From Sinorhizobium sp. BG8 (GTDB lineage: Bacteria > Pseudomonadota > Alphaproteobacteria > Rhizobiales > Rhizobiaceae): DNA of 64,000 bases. The stretch covers positions 1 through 64,000 of the forward strand of contig NZ_CP044011.1 in NCBI RefSeq assembly GCF_016864555.1. Reading direction: 5' to 3'. Every line of letters begins with the position of its first letter. Position 1 is the stretch's first letter. The notes beneath the pieces are model-generated. The model searched no databases. It was not told the origin of the DNA and saw only the letters and a list, made by a program, of their open reading frames with translations. The translations under genes were made by a program, and so were the position numbers. This document shows, piece by piece, positions 26,775 to 36,665 of this stretch.

Positions 26775-28157
26775 CTACCCTTTCGCGGACGACGCGTGAT
26801 TGCCCGCCGGAAACTCGCCGGCGAGGCGGGCGTACCACTCACCGCTTTTCTTGACGGTGCGAACCTGCGTCTCGTAGTCCACATGGACGATGCCGAAGCG
26901 CATCTTGTAGCCTTCCGCCCATTCGAAGTTGTCCATCAGGCTCCACGCGAAGTAGCCGCGCATCGGATAGCCCTCGGAAATGAGATCGGCGGTGACGGAG
27001 AGGTGCTCGGCGATGTAGTCGAGGCGCGGCTGGTCGTCGACCACGCCCTCCTCCACGCTCATGTTGTAGCAGGCACCGTTCTCGGTGATGTAGCATTCCG
27101 GCAGGTGGTAGTCGGCGTTGAGCTTGCGCACGAGATCGCCGAGCGCAGGCGCATAGACCTCCCAGCCGATATCGGTCTTGATGTCCGCGACGGGCGCCGC
27201 CGGAAGCGTGGCCGGGAACTCCGCGCCGGGCGCGGGGTCATCGTGGACGCGCATCGGCGTGTAGTAGTTGAGGCCCCACCAGTCGAGCGGCTGCGCGATC
27301 GTTTCCATGTCGCCCGGCTCGATTGCCGGCATGCGCCCGCCAAGTGCGGTCATGAAGCTTTCGGGATACTCTCCCTTGAAGATCGGGCCGAAAAACACGC
27401 CGTTGTTGAAATCGAAGGCGCGCTGCGCGGCTGCGACATCCGCGGCCGTGTCGCTGCCCGGATAGATCTGATGGGCATTGAGCACGATGCCGACCGGCAG
27501 GTCCGGCCGCTCCGAGCGGACAGCGGACACGCCAAGGCCATGGGCGAGATTGGTGAAATGCAGGGCATTGAGCGCCGCGTCCATGTTTCGCTCGCCGGGC
27601 GCGTGGATGCCGTAGAGATGGCTGAGCCAGACGGAGCACCACGGCTCGTTGAAGGTCGCTACCGCATCAAGACGGTCGCCGATCCGGGCGATCGTGGTCT
27701 TCGCGTAGCGCTGGAAGGCGTAGGCCGTCTGGCGCGCGGTCCAGCCGCCGTCGCCCGCCAGCATCAGTGGCAGGTCCCAATGGTAGAGCGTCGCGAAGGC
27801 CTTGATGTTTCGGGCCTTCAGGCCGTCGACGAGGCGATCGTAGAAATCGAGCCCCTTCTCGTTGATCGGCCCTGTTCCCTCAGGGATGATGCGCGGCCAG
27901 GCGATGGAGAACCGATAGGCCTCGACCCCCAGCGACTGGATCAGGTCGAGATCCTCCTCGAGCCGGTTATAGTGATCGCAGGCGACATCACCGTTGTGCC
28001 GGCCATAGACCCGACCCGGCATGTTGCAGAACGCATCCCATATCGAAGGCTTCCTGCCGTCGGCTTTCGAAGCCCCCTCGATCTGGAAGGCCGCCGTGGC
28101 GACGCCGAAAACAAAATCGCCCGGGAAACGGGCAGCGAGCATCTTGGGATCTGTCAT
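26775..28157 (-). CDS. Family GH1 beta-glucosidase/beta-glycosidase
   Basis: 460-residue retaining glycosidase, cytosolic (no signal peptide). The GH1 N-signature is FVFGVATAAFQIEGA, the acid/base Glu is in TFNEPW, the nucleophile Glu in YITENGACYN, and the aglycone end in WSLMDNFEWAEGYKMRFG. It likely hydrolyses beta-glucosides, with beta-xylosides or cellobiose possible. It has its own promoter with a palindromic LacI-type operator at 28217-28230, so it is probably controlled apart from the upstream genes. Confidence 0.93.
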   Translation of the reverse strand: MTDPKMLAARFPGDFVFGVATAAFQIEGASKADGRKPSIWDAFCNMPGRVYGRHNGDVACDHYNRLEEDLDLIQSLGVEAYRFSIAWPRIIPEGTGPINEKGLDFYDRLVDGLKARNIKAFATLYHWDLPLMLAGDGGWTARQTAYAFQRYAKTTIARIGDRLDAVATFNEPWCSVWLSHLYGIHAPGERNMDAALNALHFTNLAHGLGVSAVRSERPDLPVGIVLNAHQIYPGSDTAADVAAAQRAFDFNNGVFFGPIFKGEYPESFMTALGGRMPAIEPGDMETIAQPLDWWGLNYYTPMRVHDDPAPGAEFPATLPAAPVADIKTDIGWEVYAPALGDLVRKLNADYHLPECYITENGACYNMSVEEGVVDDQPRLDYIAEHLSVTADLISEGYPMRGYFAWSLMDNFEWAEGYKMRFGIVHVDYETQVRTVKKSGEWYARLAGEFPAGNHASSAKG

Positions 28158-28216
28158 GATCGATAATTCCGGTTGGCCAGCGGCAGCCCGATCGCCGGGC
28201 CGGTCCTGCTATAGTT

Positions 28217-28230
28217 CTGCAACGTTGCAG
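28217..28230. promoter_or_regulatory. Perfect palindromic LacI-family operator before the GH1 gene
   Basis: CTGCAACGTTGCAG, a 14-base perfect palindrome with central CG, 60-73 bases upstream of the GH1 start. A further half-site CTGCAAC lies at about 28249. It differs from the palindromes by the two LacI genes in this window, so another repressor probably binds it. Confidence 0.6.
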
Positions 28231-28344
28231 TAATGCGACTGTCCCCGGACTGCAACAACTGAAGTCGGAACGGACGGCTTTTCCTCATCCCGGAAAACGA
28301 GGCGATACAGCGCGAAACGACCGGCCTTCCCTCCATGCCGACCA

Positions 28345-28364
28345 CTTCCCGCCGAAGCGGGAAG
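28345..28364. terminator. Hairpin after the oxidoreductase gene
   Basis: CTTCCCGC-CGAA-GCGGGAAG, eight perfect pairs, 18 bases after the oxidoreductase stop on the minus strand. It has no T run; this CTTCCCGC motif also resembles a common rhizobial intergenic palindrome. Confidence 0.5.
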
Positions 28365-28381
28365 GGGTCTGGAGCTACGCG

Positions 28382-29566
28382 TCAGACTTTCACCCAAGCG
28401 CCGTTCCGCTGCGAGGAACGGACGCAGGCATCGACGAAGAGCATGCCCTTCAGACCGTCGTCGACGGTCGGATAGATGACGTCAGGATCGACCGCCACGC
28501 CCTTGCGTTTTGCGATGATCGCGCGCGCCGCCTCGGCATAGATATTGGCGAAGCCTTCGAGATAGCCCTCGGGGTGCCCGGAAGGGATACGGGTGACGCG
28601 GGCTGCGGCGGCATTGGCGCCGGCACCTGCACGGGTGATCAGCCGCTTCGGCTCGCCAAAGGGCGTGTACCAGAGATAGTTCGGGTCGGCCTGAACCCAT
28701 TCGAGCCCGCCCTTTGTGCCGTAGACGCGCACCTTGAGGCCGTTCTCGTGGCCCGGCGCCACCTGGCTGCACCACAGCATGCCCTTGGCGCGAACACCGT
28801 CCTTCTCCGCAAAGCGCATCAGCACGTGGGCATTGTCGTCGAGACGACGGCCCGGAACGAAGCTGTCGAGGTCCGCGGCAAGCTCCTCCAGTTCCAGCCC
28901 GGATACGAAGGCGCCGAGATTGTAGGCGTGCGTACCGATGTCGCCGGTCGAGCCGCCCGCACCGGATTTCGACGGATCGGTACGCCATGATGCCTGCTTC
29001 TGGCCCGACTGTTCGATGTTTTCGGTCAGCCAGTCCTGCGGATACTCCATCTGCACGAGGCGCACCGTACCGATCTCGCCGTTCTGCACCATCTCGCGCG
29101 CATGGCGAACCATCGGGTAGCCGGTGTAGTTGTGGGTGAGCACGAAGAGCGCGTCGCTCTCATCCGCAAGCTTCTTCAGCTTGCGCGCGTCCGCAAGGGT
29201 CGAGGTCAGCGGCTTGTCGCAGATCACATGGATCCCGCGCTTCAGGAACTCCTTGGCCGCCTCGTAGTGCACATGGTTCGGCGTCACGATCGCCACCGCC
29301 TCGATGCCGTTCTTCAGCTTCGCCTCGCGGATGGCCATTTCCTTGAAACCCGGATAGCTGCGTGCGGGGTCGAGCCCCAGTTCACGGCCAGAGGCCACGG
29401 CCTTTTCCGGTGTAGAGGACAGGGCGCCCGCCACCAGTTCGAACTGGTCGTCCAGACGCGCGGCGATGCGGTGCACGCCACCGATGAAGGCGCCGGAGCC
29501 GCCGCCCACCATGCCGAGCCTGATCCGCGGCTCGCGCGCCTCGGTAGTGCTTCCTTCGATTGCCAT
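28382..29566 (-). CDS. Gfo/Idh/MocA-family oxidoreductase
   Basis: 394-residue NAD(P)-dependent dehydrogenase. The Rossmann motif is GMVGGGSGAFIGGVH, the nicotinamide-side segment is VICDKPLTS and the catalytic pattern is GDIGTHAYNLG with Asp and His. Members oxidise inositols, sugars or sugar acids. The start at 29566 has GGAGAGA. It probably shares a message with the isomerase/epimerase gene at 29764-30816, 197 bases upstream. The pairing of these two families points to polyol or rare-sugar breakdown. Confidence 0.9.
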   Translation of the reverse strand: MAIEGSTTEAREPRIRLGMVGGGSGAFIGGVHRIAARLDDQFELVAGALSSTPEKAVASGRELGLDPARSYPGFKEMAIREAKLKNGIEAVAIVTPNHVHYEAAKEFLKRGIHVICDKPLTSTLADARKLKKLADESDALFVLTHNYTGYPMVRHAREMVQNGEIGTVRLVQMEYPQDWLTENIEQSGQKQASWRTDPSKSGAGGSTGDIGTHAYNLGAFVSGLELEELAADLDSFVPGRRLDDNAHVLMRFAEKDGVRAKGMLWCSQVAPGHENGLKVRVYGTKGGLEWVQADPNYLWYTPFGEPKRLITRAGAGANAAAARVTRIPSGHPEGYLEGFANIYAEAARAIIAKRKGVAVDPDVIYPTVDDGLKGMLFVDACVRSSQRNGAWVKV

Positions 29567-29763
29567 AGGTTCTCTCCTGAAATTGGTCTTCGGGAGGGTA
29601 TCCCCCCATCTGTCACGTCGGGACACCCTCCCTCGAGGGGGAGACTATCCGTTGCCCAAGGCCTGCACCTTTCGCAGGGTTTCAGTTCGGCCAGACGCGA
29701 CCTTTATCCGATCTGCCCCTAAGGCGAGAGGCCCGCGGGGCAGAGGGTGTGAAGTGTGCGCTG

Positions 29764-30816
29764 TCAAAGTCCCAGCATGCGCCGGTTGGCAGCGTCGTCC
29801 GTGCCCGCGTCGGCGAAGTCGTCGAAGGCCTTCTCCGTTACGCGAATGATATGGTGGCGGACGAACTCCGCGCCTTCGCGTGCGCCGTCCTCGGGATGCT
29901 TGAGCGCACACTCCCATTCGACGACCGCCCAGCCTGCAAAGTCGTTGGCGGCCATCTTGGAGAAGATTGCACCGAAATCGACCTGCCCGTCGCCAAGCGA
30001 ACGGAAGCGTCCGGCCCGGTTGACCCAGCCCTGGAAGCCGCCATAGACGCCCTGGCGCCCCGTCGGGTTGAACTCCGCGTCCTTGACGTGGAACATCCGG
30101 ATGCGGTCCTTGTAGATGTCGATGTTGTCCAGATAGTCGAGGCACTGGAGAACGTAGTGCGAGGGGTCGTAGAGCATGCAGGCGCGGGCATGGTTGCCTG
30201 TGCGCTCCAGGAACATCTCGTAGGTGATGCCGTCGTGCAGGTCCTCGCCGGGATGGATTTCGTAGCAGACGTCGACACCGCAGGCGTCCGCGTGGTCGAG
30301 GAGTGGCTTCCAGCGCTTGGCCAGTTCGTCGAAGGCTGTCTCGACGAGACCCGCGGGACGCTGCGGCCAAGGATAGACGAAGGGCCACGCGAGCGCACCG
30401 GAAAAGCTTGCCATGGCGTTGAGCCCGAGGTTCTTCGACGCTGTCAGCGCAAGTTTCACCTGCTCGACGGCCCATTCCTGCCGGGCTTTCGGATTGCCGC
30501 GGACTTTAGGTGCGGCGAACCCGTCAAAGGCTTCGTCATAGGCCGGGTGCACGGCGACGAGCTGGCCCTGGAGGTGTGTCGAAAGCTCGGTGACCTCGAC
30601 GCCGTTCTCGCGCGCCTTGCCCGCGAACTCGTCGCAATAGGTCTTCGATTGCGCCGCCTTTGCGAGATCGATCAGGCGCCCGTCCCAGCTCGGAACCTGC
30701 ACGCCCTTGTAGCCGCAATCCGCGGCCCACTTGGTGATCGAATCCCACGAATTGAACGGTGCCGCATCGCCTGCGAACTGTGCCAGAAACAGGGCCGGGC
30801 CCTTGATGGTCTTCAT
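29764..30816 (-). CDS. Sugar phosphate isomerase/epimerase-type TIM-barrel protein
   Basis: 350 residues, xylose-isomerase-like barrel (IolE/IolH type). Metal-binding residues are suggested by VCYEIHPGEDLHDG, YDPSHYVLQ and MFHVKDAEFNP, with Glu in VVEWECALK. The substrate is not fixed by sequence; inosose or ketose epimerisation is usual. The start at 30816 follows GGAGGAGAGC. It sits after xylA, which has a terminator, so it is likely a separate unit together with the oxidoreductase. Confidence 0.85.
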   Translation of the reverse strand: MKTIKGPALFLAQFAGDAAPFNSWDSITKWAADCGYKGVQVPSWDGRLIDLAKAAQSKTYCDEFAGKARENGVEVTELSTHLQGQLVAVHPAYDEAFDGFAAPKVRGNPKARQEWAVEQVKLALTASKNLGLNAMASFSGALAWPFVYPWPQRPAGLVETAFDELAKRWKPLLDHADACGVDVCYEIHPGEDLHDGITYEMFLERTGNHARACMLYDPSHYVLQCLDYLDNIDIYKDRIRMFHVKDAEFNPTGRQGVYGGFQGWVNRAGRFRSLGDGQVDFGAIFSKMAANDFAGWAVVEWECALKHPEDGAREGAEFVRHHIIRVTEKAFDDFADAGTDDAANRRMLGL

Positions 30817-31002
30817 TGAAGCTCTCCTCCCAGATGATCCGACCGCTTTTCGCCGGCCGGCTTCCTCGGTTGTCATTCCTGGCTCGAAGTCCTTGGAGGA
30901 CCCGACCCTGAAACGTTTCAGGCAGCGGACGCTAGCATGGTTTCGCTACCCGACAATGGATCCGTCGGATTTTCCGCAGAAAAATCAGACAGATTGAGAA
31001 AC

Positions 31003-31030
31003 CCCCGCAAGCGCTGTCGCGATTGCGGGG
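31003..31030 (-). terminator. Terminator after xylA
   Basis: CCCCGCAA (31003-31010) and TTGCGGGG (31023-31030) form an eight-base stem with a 12-base loop. On the minus strand TTTC follows. It begins 12 bases after the xylA stop and ends the LacI-xylB-xylA message. Confidence 0.6.
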
Positions 31031-31041
31031 CCATGTCCAGA

Positions 31042-32352
31042 TCAGACGTAGCGGTTGACCACGTTTTCCAGAAGCTCCTGCTTGCCGGAGCGCGGCTGCG
31101 GGTTGAGCCCGGACTTCAGCACCCAGGCCTCGATTTCCTCCAGCGTAAATCCGCCGTCGAGCATCTTCTTGGCTTCCGGCACGTTCCAGCCGGCGTAGCG
31201 ATCGGCAAGCGGCTTGGACAGTGCCTTCTCCTCGATCATCTTCGCAGCAGCCTTCAGGCCGCGCGCGCAGCAATCCATGCCGCCAATATGACCGATCAGC
31301 AGGTCCTCCGGATCGAGCGACTGGCGGCGGAGCTTGGCATCGAAATTGGTGCCGCCCGTCGTGAAACCGCCGCCTGCGAGAACCTGGTAGTAGGCAAGCG
31401 CCATTTCCGGAACGTTGTTCGGGAACTGGTCGGTATCCCAGCCGGACTGGTAGTCGTTGCGGTTCATGTCGATCGAGCCGAAGATGCCGAGCGCGTTGGC
31501 GAGCGCCAGTTCGTGCTCGAAGGAGTGGCCGGCGAGGATGGCGTGGCCCTGCTCGATGTTGACCTTGACCTCGTTCTCCAGCCCGTACTTCTTGAGGAAG
31601 CCGTACACGGTTGCGACGTCGTAGTCGTATTGATGCTTCGTCGGCTCCTGCGGCTTCGGTTCGATGAGGATGGCGCCCTTGAAGCCGATCTTGTGCTTGT
31701 ACTCGACGACGAGATTGACGAAGCGGCCGAGCTGGTCGAGTTCCTGGCCCAGGTTGGTGTTGAGCAGGGTCTCGTAGCCTTCGCGGCCACCCCACAGCAC
31801 GTAGTTGTCGCCGCCGAGCCGCTGGGTCGCGTCGATGCAGGTCTTTACCGTCGCGGCGGCGAAGGCGAAGACATCGGGATCCGGGTTCGTCGCCGCACCC
31901 GACATGTAGCGTCGGTTGGAGAAGAGGTTGGCCGTGCCCCAGAGGAGCTTCACGCCCGTGTCAGCCTGCTTCTTCGCAAAGTGGTCGACGATCTCGTTGA
32001 GATTCTTCGTGTTCTCGACGAAGTCCTTGCCTTCCGGGCGCACATCGGCGTCATGGAAGCAGTAGAACGGCACGCCGAGGAGCTGAAAGAACTCGAATGC
32101 GACGTCGGCCTTGAGCTTGGCCGCCTTCATCGAGTCCTCGAACCACGGGCGCTGGAAGGTCTGGCCGCCGAAGGGGTCGCCGCCCGGCCAGACGAAGGTG
32201 TGCCAGTAGGCGACGGCGAAGCGGAGGTGATCCTCCATGCGCTTGCCGAGCACGATCTCGTCGGGGTTGTAGTGGCGGAAGGCGAGCGGATTGGTGCTCT
32301 CCGCCCCTTCGTACTTGATCTTGCCGATGTCACCAAAGAAACCGGTGCTCAT
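31042..32352 (-). CDS. xylA: Xylose isomerase
   Basis: Converts D-xylose to D-xylulose with Mg or Mn, cytosolic, 436 residues, class II length. The family segments include [18 protein letters not shown], the catalytic His region [12 protein letters not shown], the metal region [13 protein letters not shown] and [20 protein letters not shown]. The start at 32352 has AGGAGG seven bases away. It follows xylB after 37 bases in one operon under the LacI gene. Confidence 0.97.
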   Translation of the reverse strand: MSTGFFGDIGKIKYEGAESTNPLAFRHYNPDEIVLGKRMEDHLRFAVAYWHTFVWPGGDPFGGQTFQRPWFEDSMKAAKLKADVAFEFFQLLGVPFYCFHDADVRPEGKDFVENTKNLNEIVDHFAKKQADTGVKLLWGTANLFSNRRYMSGAATNPDPDVFAFAAATVKTCIDATQRLGGDNYVLWGGREGYETLLNTNLGQELDQLGRFVNLVVEYKHKIGFKGAILIEPKPQEPTKHQYDYDVATVYGFLKKYGLENEVKVNIEQGHAILAGHSFEHELALANALGIFGSIDMNRNDYQSGWDTDQFPNNVPEMALAYYQVLAGGGFTTGGTNFDAKLRRQSLDPEDLLIGHIGGMDCCARGLKAAAKMIEEKALSKPLADRYAGWNVPEAKKMLDGGFTLEEIEAWVLKSGLNPQPRSGKQELLENVVNRYV

Positions 32353-32389
32353 GGATGTCCTCCTGTCTTTCGGAATGTGGTTTTCTGTT

Positions 32390-33841
32390 TCAGTAGGCAG
32401 CGCGGACAGCCGGATAGAGCCGGCGGTATCGCTGGTAGGCGTCCTCGTAGGCGGCGTTGAGTGCCGGCTTCGGTTCGATGGTCGCCGCAGTGCTCGGCGG
32501 TGTGCAGACCGACACGGGATCGGCGCCCGTTGCCGCGATCAGTCCAAGGCGGGCGGCCCCGAAGGCCGCGCCGAAATCGCCGTCCGCGGGAAGGTCGACC
32601 GGCAGGCCGAGAGTCGTGGCAATCGACTGCAGCCAGTAGCGGGAGCGCGAGCCGCCGCCGATCGCAGTGACGCGCGAAAGGCTGGTGCCGGCGGACTTCA
32701 GCGCTTCCAGGCTGTCGCGGATCGCGAACGATACGCCCTCGAGCACCGCCTGGGTCAGCGCCACCCGGTCGCTCTCGTGGCCGAGGCCAAAGAAGGCGCC
32801 ACGCACCGCCGCATCGTTGTGGGGCGTGCGCTCTCCGGAAAGGTAAGGCAGGAACGTGACGGCGCCGGGCGCCTTCAGGTTATCGCCGAGTTCGCCGGTC
32901 AGGTCCGACGCGCTGGCGCCGGTGAGCCGCGAGTACCAGTTGAGGGCGTCGGTCGCCGAAAGGATGACCCCCATCTGGTGCCAGGTGTTGGGCAGCGCAT
33001 GGCAGAAGGCGTGGACGGCGCTGGCCGGATTGGGAAGATAGGAGGCGTTTGCGGCAAAAAGCACGCCGGAGGTGCCGAGAGAAACGAAGGCGGCGCCTTC
33101 GCTGACGGTGCCCATGCCGCAGGCGGATGCGGCGTTGTCGCCGGCGCCGCCGGCCACGACGGCGTCGCCGGAAATACCCCACTTCGCCGCGAGTTCGGCG
33201 CGCAGGCGACCGGCCGGATCGGTGCCCTCGACCAGCGCCGGCATCTGCCGTTCCTCCAGATCGGTTGCCGCCAGAAGATCGGACGACCAAGCGCGCTTGC
33301 CGGTGTCGAGCCACGAGGTGCCGGCGGAATCCGACATTTCGGACATGTGCTCCCCGGTGAGCCACAGGCGGAGGTAGTCCTTGGGCAGGAGAACCCACCG
33401 GACCTTCGCGAAGATGTCCGGCTCGTTGTTCTTGACCCAGGCGAGCTTCGGCGCCGTGAAGCCGGGGAAGACGATGTTGCCGGTAATCGCGCGGAAACGG
33501 GGATCGGCATCGAGTGCGGCCGCCTCCGCGTGGCTGCGGGTATCGTTCCACAGGATGCAGGGACGCAGCACCTTGTCATCGGCATCGAGCAGGGTCGCTC
33601 CGTGCATCTGGCCGGAAAGGCCGATGCCGCGAACCGCCGAAAGCTCGCTCGGATGCTTGGCCCTGAGACCTTCGACGGCCTCCTCGGTCGCGCGGATCCA
33701 GTGCGACGGATCCTGTTCCGACCAACCCGGATGCGGGCGGGACACGTCAAGACCGCCGTTGGCGGAGCCGATGACCCGCTGGTCGCCGTCTATCAGCATC
33801 GCCTTGACGCCGGAGGTTCCGAGATCGAGACCCAGATACAT
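32390..33841 (-). CDS. xylB: Xylulokinase
   Basis: Phosphorylates D-xylulose to xylulose 5-phosphate, FGGY family, 483 residues. The N-terminal ATP/sugar motif is [18 protein letters not shown], then [16 protein letters not shown] and the C-terminal FGGY signature [20 protein letters not shown]. It lies 25 bases after the LacI gene and before xylA, the standard order in rhizobial xylose operons. Confidence 0.96.
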   Translation of the reverse strand: MYLGLDLGTSGVKAMLIDGDQRVIGSANGGLDVSRPHPGWSEQDPSHWIRATEEAVEGLRAKHPSELSAVRGIGLSGQMHGATLLDADDKVLRPCILWNDTRSHAEAAALDADPRFRAITGNIVFPGFTAPKLAWVKNNEPDIFAKVRWVLLPKDYLRLWLTGEHMSEMSDSAGTSWLDTGKRAWSSDLLAATDLEERQMPALVEGTDPAGRLRAELAAKWGISGDAVVAGGAGDNAASACGMGTVSEGAAFVSLGTSGVLFAANASYLPNPASAVHAFCHALPNTWHQMGVILSATDALNWYSRLTGASASDLTGELGDNLKAPGAVTFLPYLSGERTPHNDAAVRGAFFGLGHESDRVALTQAVLEGVSFAIRDSLEALKSAGTSLSRVTAIGGGSRSRYWLQSIATTLGLPVDLPADGDFGAAFGAARLGLIAATGADPVSVCTPPSTAATIEPKPALNAAYEDAYQRYRRLYPAVRAAY

Positions 33842-33866
33842 GTGCGTTTCTCCCTAGCTCTGCCTC

Positions 33867-34892
33867 TCAGGGCAGATTGTCCTTCAAAAATATGTCGAGC
33901 CGGATGCGCTCCTGCGCGGCGATGACAGGCAGCCCGTCTGCCTTCGCCTTCAGGACGCGGATAGCGCTCCTGACCTCATGGCCGGCATCCTGGTTGAGAA
34001 TTGCGTCGATCGTCCCGTCGAGGAGTGCGGCGCGCGTGTGCGCCGTCAGCTCATGGGCGACCACCGTCAGGTCGCGACCCGCCCCCTGTTCCTTGAGGGC
34101 ACGGATCAGGCCGCGGTTGCCCGCGCCCAGACTGTAGATCCCGACAATCTGTTCGTCCGTCGAAAGTACATCGGCAATCAGCCTGTGCGCGGTCTCCGGA
34201 TCGTCGCGGGCTTCGAGGACCGGCAGAACCGAAAGGCCGGAAAAGTCCTCCGCCATGACGGCTGCAAAGCCCTCGAGGCGTTCGCGGTGGTCGCGCACCA
34301 GCATGGAGCCGGCGAGTACCGCCACCCTGCCCCGGATACCGCCAAGAAACCTGCCGAGAAGGCTAGCGGCCGTGCGGCCGGCTGCGATGTTGTCGACGCC
34401 AGCGTAGTGATGTCGAAGCGAAGCGGTAAGGTCGGAGACCAGCGTCACGACCGGCACGCCGTCCTTGACGAGCGCATCCACCGAGGCCCGGACATCAGGC
34501 GCGTCGGTCGCGACGAGAGCGATGCCGGCGGGGGCCTCCCCGCGGAGTCCTTCGAGAACCGAGACGAGTGCGGCCGGATCGAACGCCGGCACCTCGACCG
34601 TGCGGATGGCGGTGCGCTCTGCGGCCGACCGGGCGATCGCCTGCCCGATCTCGGCGCGAAGCCCGTGCATGAACGAGTTGTCGCTGGCCGGCAGGATGAA
34701 GACGAGCGGATAGACGCGGCCCTTGGCGAGATTGGCGGCGGCGACGTCGCGCACATAGCCCAGCGTCTCGATGGCCTTCTCCACCCTTGCCCGCGTGACC
34801 CCGCGAACACCCGGGCGGCCGTTGAGCACGCGGTCCACCGTGGCCAGGCTGACGCCCGCTTCGGCAGCGATGTCATGAACAGTCGGGCGCAT
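33867..34892 (-). CDS. LacI-family regulator of the xylose operon
   Basis: 341 residues: helix-turn-helix TVHDIAAEAGVSLATVDRVL and NGRPGVRGVTRARVEKAI, then a ligand domain with VYPLVFILPASDNSFMHGLR, a sugar-binding fold. The start at 34892 follows GGAGGAAAC. It is first in the xylB-xylA operon, 25 bases before xylB, and a palindrome lies 34-49 bases upstream. D-xylose is the expected inducer by context. The C-terminus ends RLDIFLKDNLP. Confidence 0.92.
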   Translation of the reverse strand: MRPTVHDIAAEAGVSLATVDRVLNGRPGVRGVTRARVEKAIETLGYVRDVAAANLAKGRVYPLVFILPASDNSFMHGLRAEIGQAIARSAAERTAIRTVEVPAFDPAALVSVLEGLRGEAPAGIALVATDAPDVRASVDALVKDGVPVVTLVSDLTASLRHHYAGVDNIAAGRTAASLLGRFLGGIRGRVAVLAGSMLVRDHRERLEGFAAVMAEDFSGLSVLPVLEARDDPETAHRLIADVLSTDEQIVGIYSLGAGNRGLIRALKEQGAGRDLTVVAHELTAHTRAALLDGTIDAILNQDAGHEVRSAIRVLKAKADGLPVIAAQERIRLDIFLKDNLP

Positions 34893-34925
34893 GTTTCCTC
34901 CGCGGACATGCCATAGAGGATTTTC

Positions 34926-34941
34926 TGATGTACGTAAATCA
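34926..34941 (-). promoter_or_regulatory. Candidate xylose-operon operator
   Basis: TGATGTACGTAAATCA, a palindrome with 14 of 16 symmetric bases and central ACGT, 34-49 bases before the LacI start. It is a likely autoregulatory site of the LacI gene product. The arms differ from the GH1 palindrome at 28217. Confidence 0.5.
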
Positions 34942-35056
34942 AAAATTCTCCGGCAGAAAACAAATCGGGCGCGGCCACTGGAAAAATCCATGCAGCCGCG
35001 CCCGCGCCGGAGGTATCAAGAGACTGAAAAGTCTGAACCTACAGGGTGACCATCCG

Positions 35057-36649
35057 TCAATGTCCGCCGCCGGCACCGCCGGCTGCCGAAGAGGGTTTGT
35101 TGATCATCAGAACACCGAGCACCATCGCCAGGAACAGCACGGTCAGCATGAGGAACACGTCGCTGAACGACAGGATCATCGCCTGCTTCTGGACGAGGCC
35201 GACCATCTGCTTGACCGCGACCGTCGCGCCATCGAGGCCGTGTGCGGTATAGTTGGCGGCCATGTTCGTCATCTGCTCGACAGCCGTGGGATTGCCCCAG
35301 TCGATGTGCTCGCGCAGGCGCATGTAGTGGACGTCCTGGCGGTTGGTCAGCACCGTGTTGATGATGGCGAGCCCGACGGCGCCGCCGAGATTCCGCGTCA
35401 GGTTGAAAAGGCCCGAGGCACCGCGGATCTTGGCCGGCGGCAAGGTGCCGAGCGCAATGTTATTGATCGGAACCATGCACAGCATCAGGCCGACGCCACG
35501 CAGGATCTGCGGAATGAACAGTTCGTAGAAATCCCAGTCCGCGGTGAGCCCGGTCATGATCCAGGTGCCCGACGCAAACGAGACGAAACCGATCGTCATC
35601 ATCGCGCGCAGGTCGATCTTGCTCGCGAGCATGCCGGCGAGCGGCGCGGTGAAGAACATCGCCAGGCCCGAGACGAACATGGTCTCGCCGATCATCAGCG
35701 AGTCGTAGCCACGGATGCGCCCGAGGTAGACAGGATAGATATAGGTGAGCCCGTAGAGGCCTATGCCCATGACAAAGGAAAACGTCGAGCCCAGGGCGAA
35801 GTTGCGGTTGGCGAAGGCCTTGAGGTCGACCACGGGGAACTCCACCGTGAAGGCTCGGTAGAAGAACACCAGGGCGGCGACCACCGAAGCGACGGCTCCG
35901 ATGAGGATGTACTCGTCATTGAACCAGTCGTTGGCGTTGCCCTCCTCCAGCACGTACTCGAGCGCGCCGAGGAAGATGGCCATCGAGGCAAGCCCCCACC
36001 AGTCGAACTTCTTCAACAGCGACATCTCGGGCTTGTCGAAGTCGATGAAGTTCCAGGTGACGATCGTGACGATGATGCCGGGAACGATGTTGATCAGGAA
36101 CAGCCAGTGCCAGGAGAAGGCGTGGCTGAGATAGCCGCCGACGGTCGGGCCGATCGTCGGGGCGAGCGTGGCGATGAGGCCGATGATCGGCGAGACGATG
36201 TTGCGCTTGGAAGGAGGGAAGATCGTGAAGGCGGCAGCGAACACCGACGGAATCATGCCGCCGCCGATGAAACCCTGGAGCGCGCGATAGACGATCATCT
36301 GCTCGATGTTGGTGGCCGTCGCGCAGAGTGCGCTGGCGATCGTGAAGCCGGCAGCGGAGAAGGCGAACAGATAGCGGGTGGAGACGATGCGCGCGAGCGT
36401 TCCCGAGAGCGGGATCATGATCACTTCGGCGATCAGATAGGCGGTCTGCACCCAGGCAATTTCGTCGGAACCGGCGCTGAGGCCCGCCTGGATCTCGGAA
36501 AGCGACGCGGACACGACCTGGATGTCGAGGATCGACATGAACATGCCGAGGACCATCGCGAAGAACGCGATCAGCCGCTTCGGATCCATGGTTTCGGCAG
36601 CGGCCGGCGCCTTGCTGGGCACCTGGCCTGCGGTAGCTGTGGCGGACAT
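35057..36649 (-). CDS. emrB: DHA2-family (EmrB/QacA) drug:proton antiporter
   Basis: 530-residue inner-membrane pump with about 14 helices. DHA2 motifs are LDIQVVSASLSEIQAGLSAG at the end of helix 1, GTLARIVSTRYLFAFSAAGF (motif A region), ALQGFIGGGMIPSVFAAAF and TIGPTVGGYLSHAFSWHW (motif C). It works with EmrA at 36666 and an outer-membrane TolC. It lies 16 bases after emrA in one operon. Substrates are probably hydrophobic toxins or uncouplers. Confidence 0.94.
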   Translation of the reverse strand: MSATATAGQVPSKAPAAAETMDPKRLIAFFAMVLGMFMSILDIQVVSASLSEIQAGLSAGSDEIAWVQTAYLIAEVIMIPLSGTLARIVSTRYLFAFSAAGFTIASALCATATNIEQMIVYRALQGFIGGGMIPSVFAAAFTIFPPSKRNIVSPIIGLIATLAPTIGPTVGGYLSHAFSWHWLFLINIVPGIIVTIVTWNFIDFDKPEMSLLKKFDWWGLASMAIFLGALEYVLEEGNANDWFNDEYILIGAVASVVAALVFFYRAFTVEFPVVDLKAFANRNFALGSTFSFVMGIGLYGLTYIYPVYLGRIRGYDSLMIGETMFVSGLAMFFTAPLAGMLASKIDLRAMMTIGFVSFASGTWIMTGLTADWDFYELFIPQILRGVGLMLCMVPINNIALGTLPPAKIRGASGLFNLTRNLGGAVGLAIINTVLTNRQDVHYMRLREHIDWGNPTAVEQMTNMAANYTAHGLDGATVAVKQMVGLVQKQAMILSFSDVFLMLTVLFLAMVLGVLMINKPSSAAGGAGGGH

Positions 36650-36665
36650 CGTCGCCTCCGGTCTC

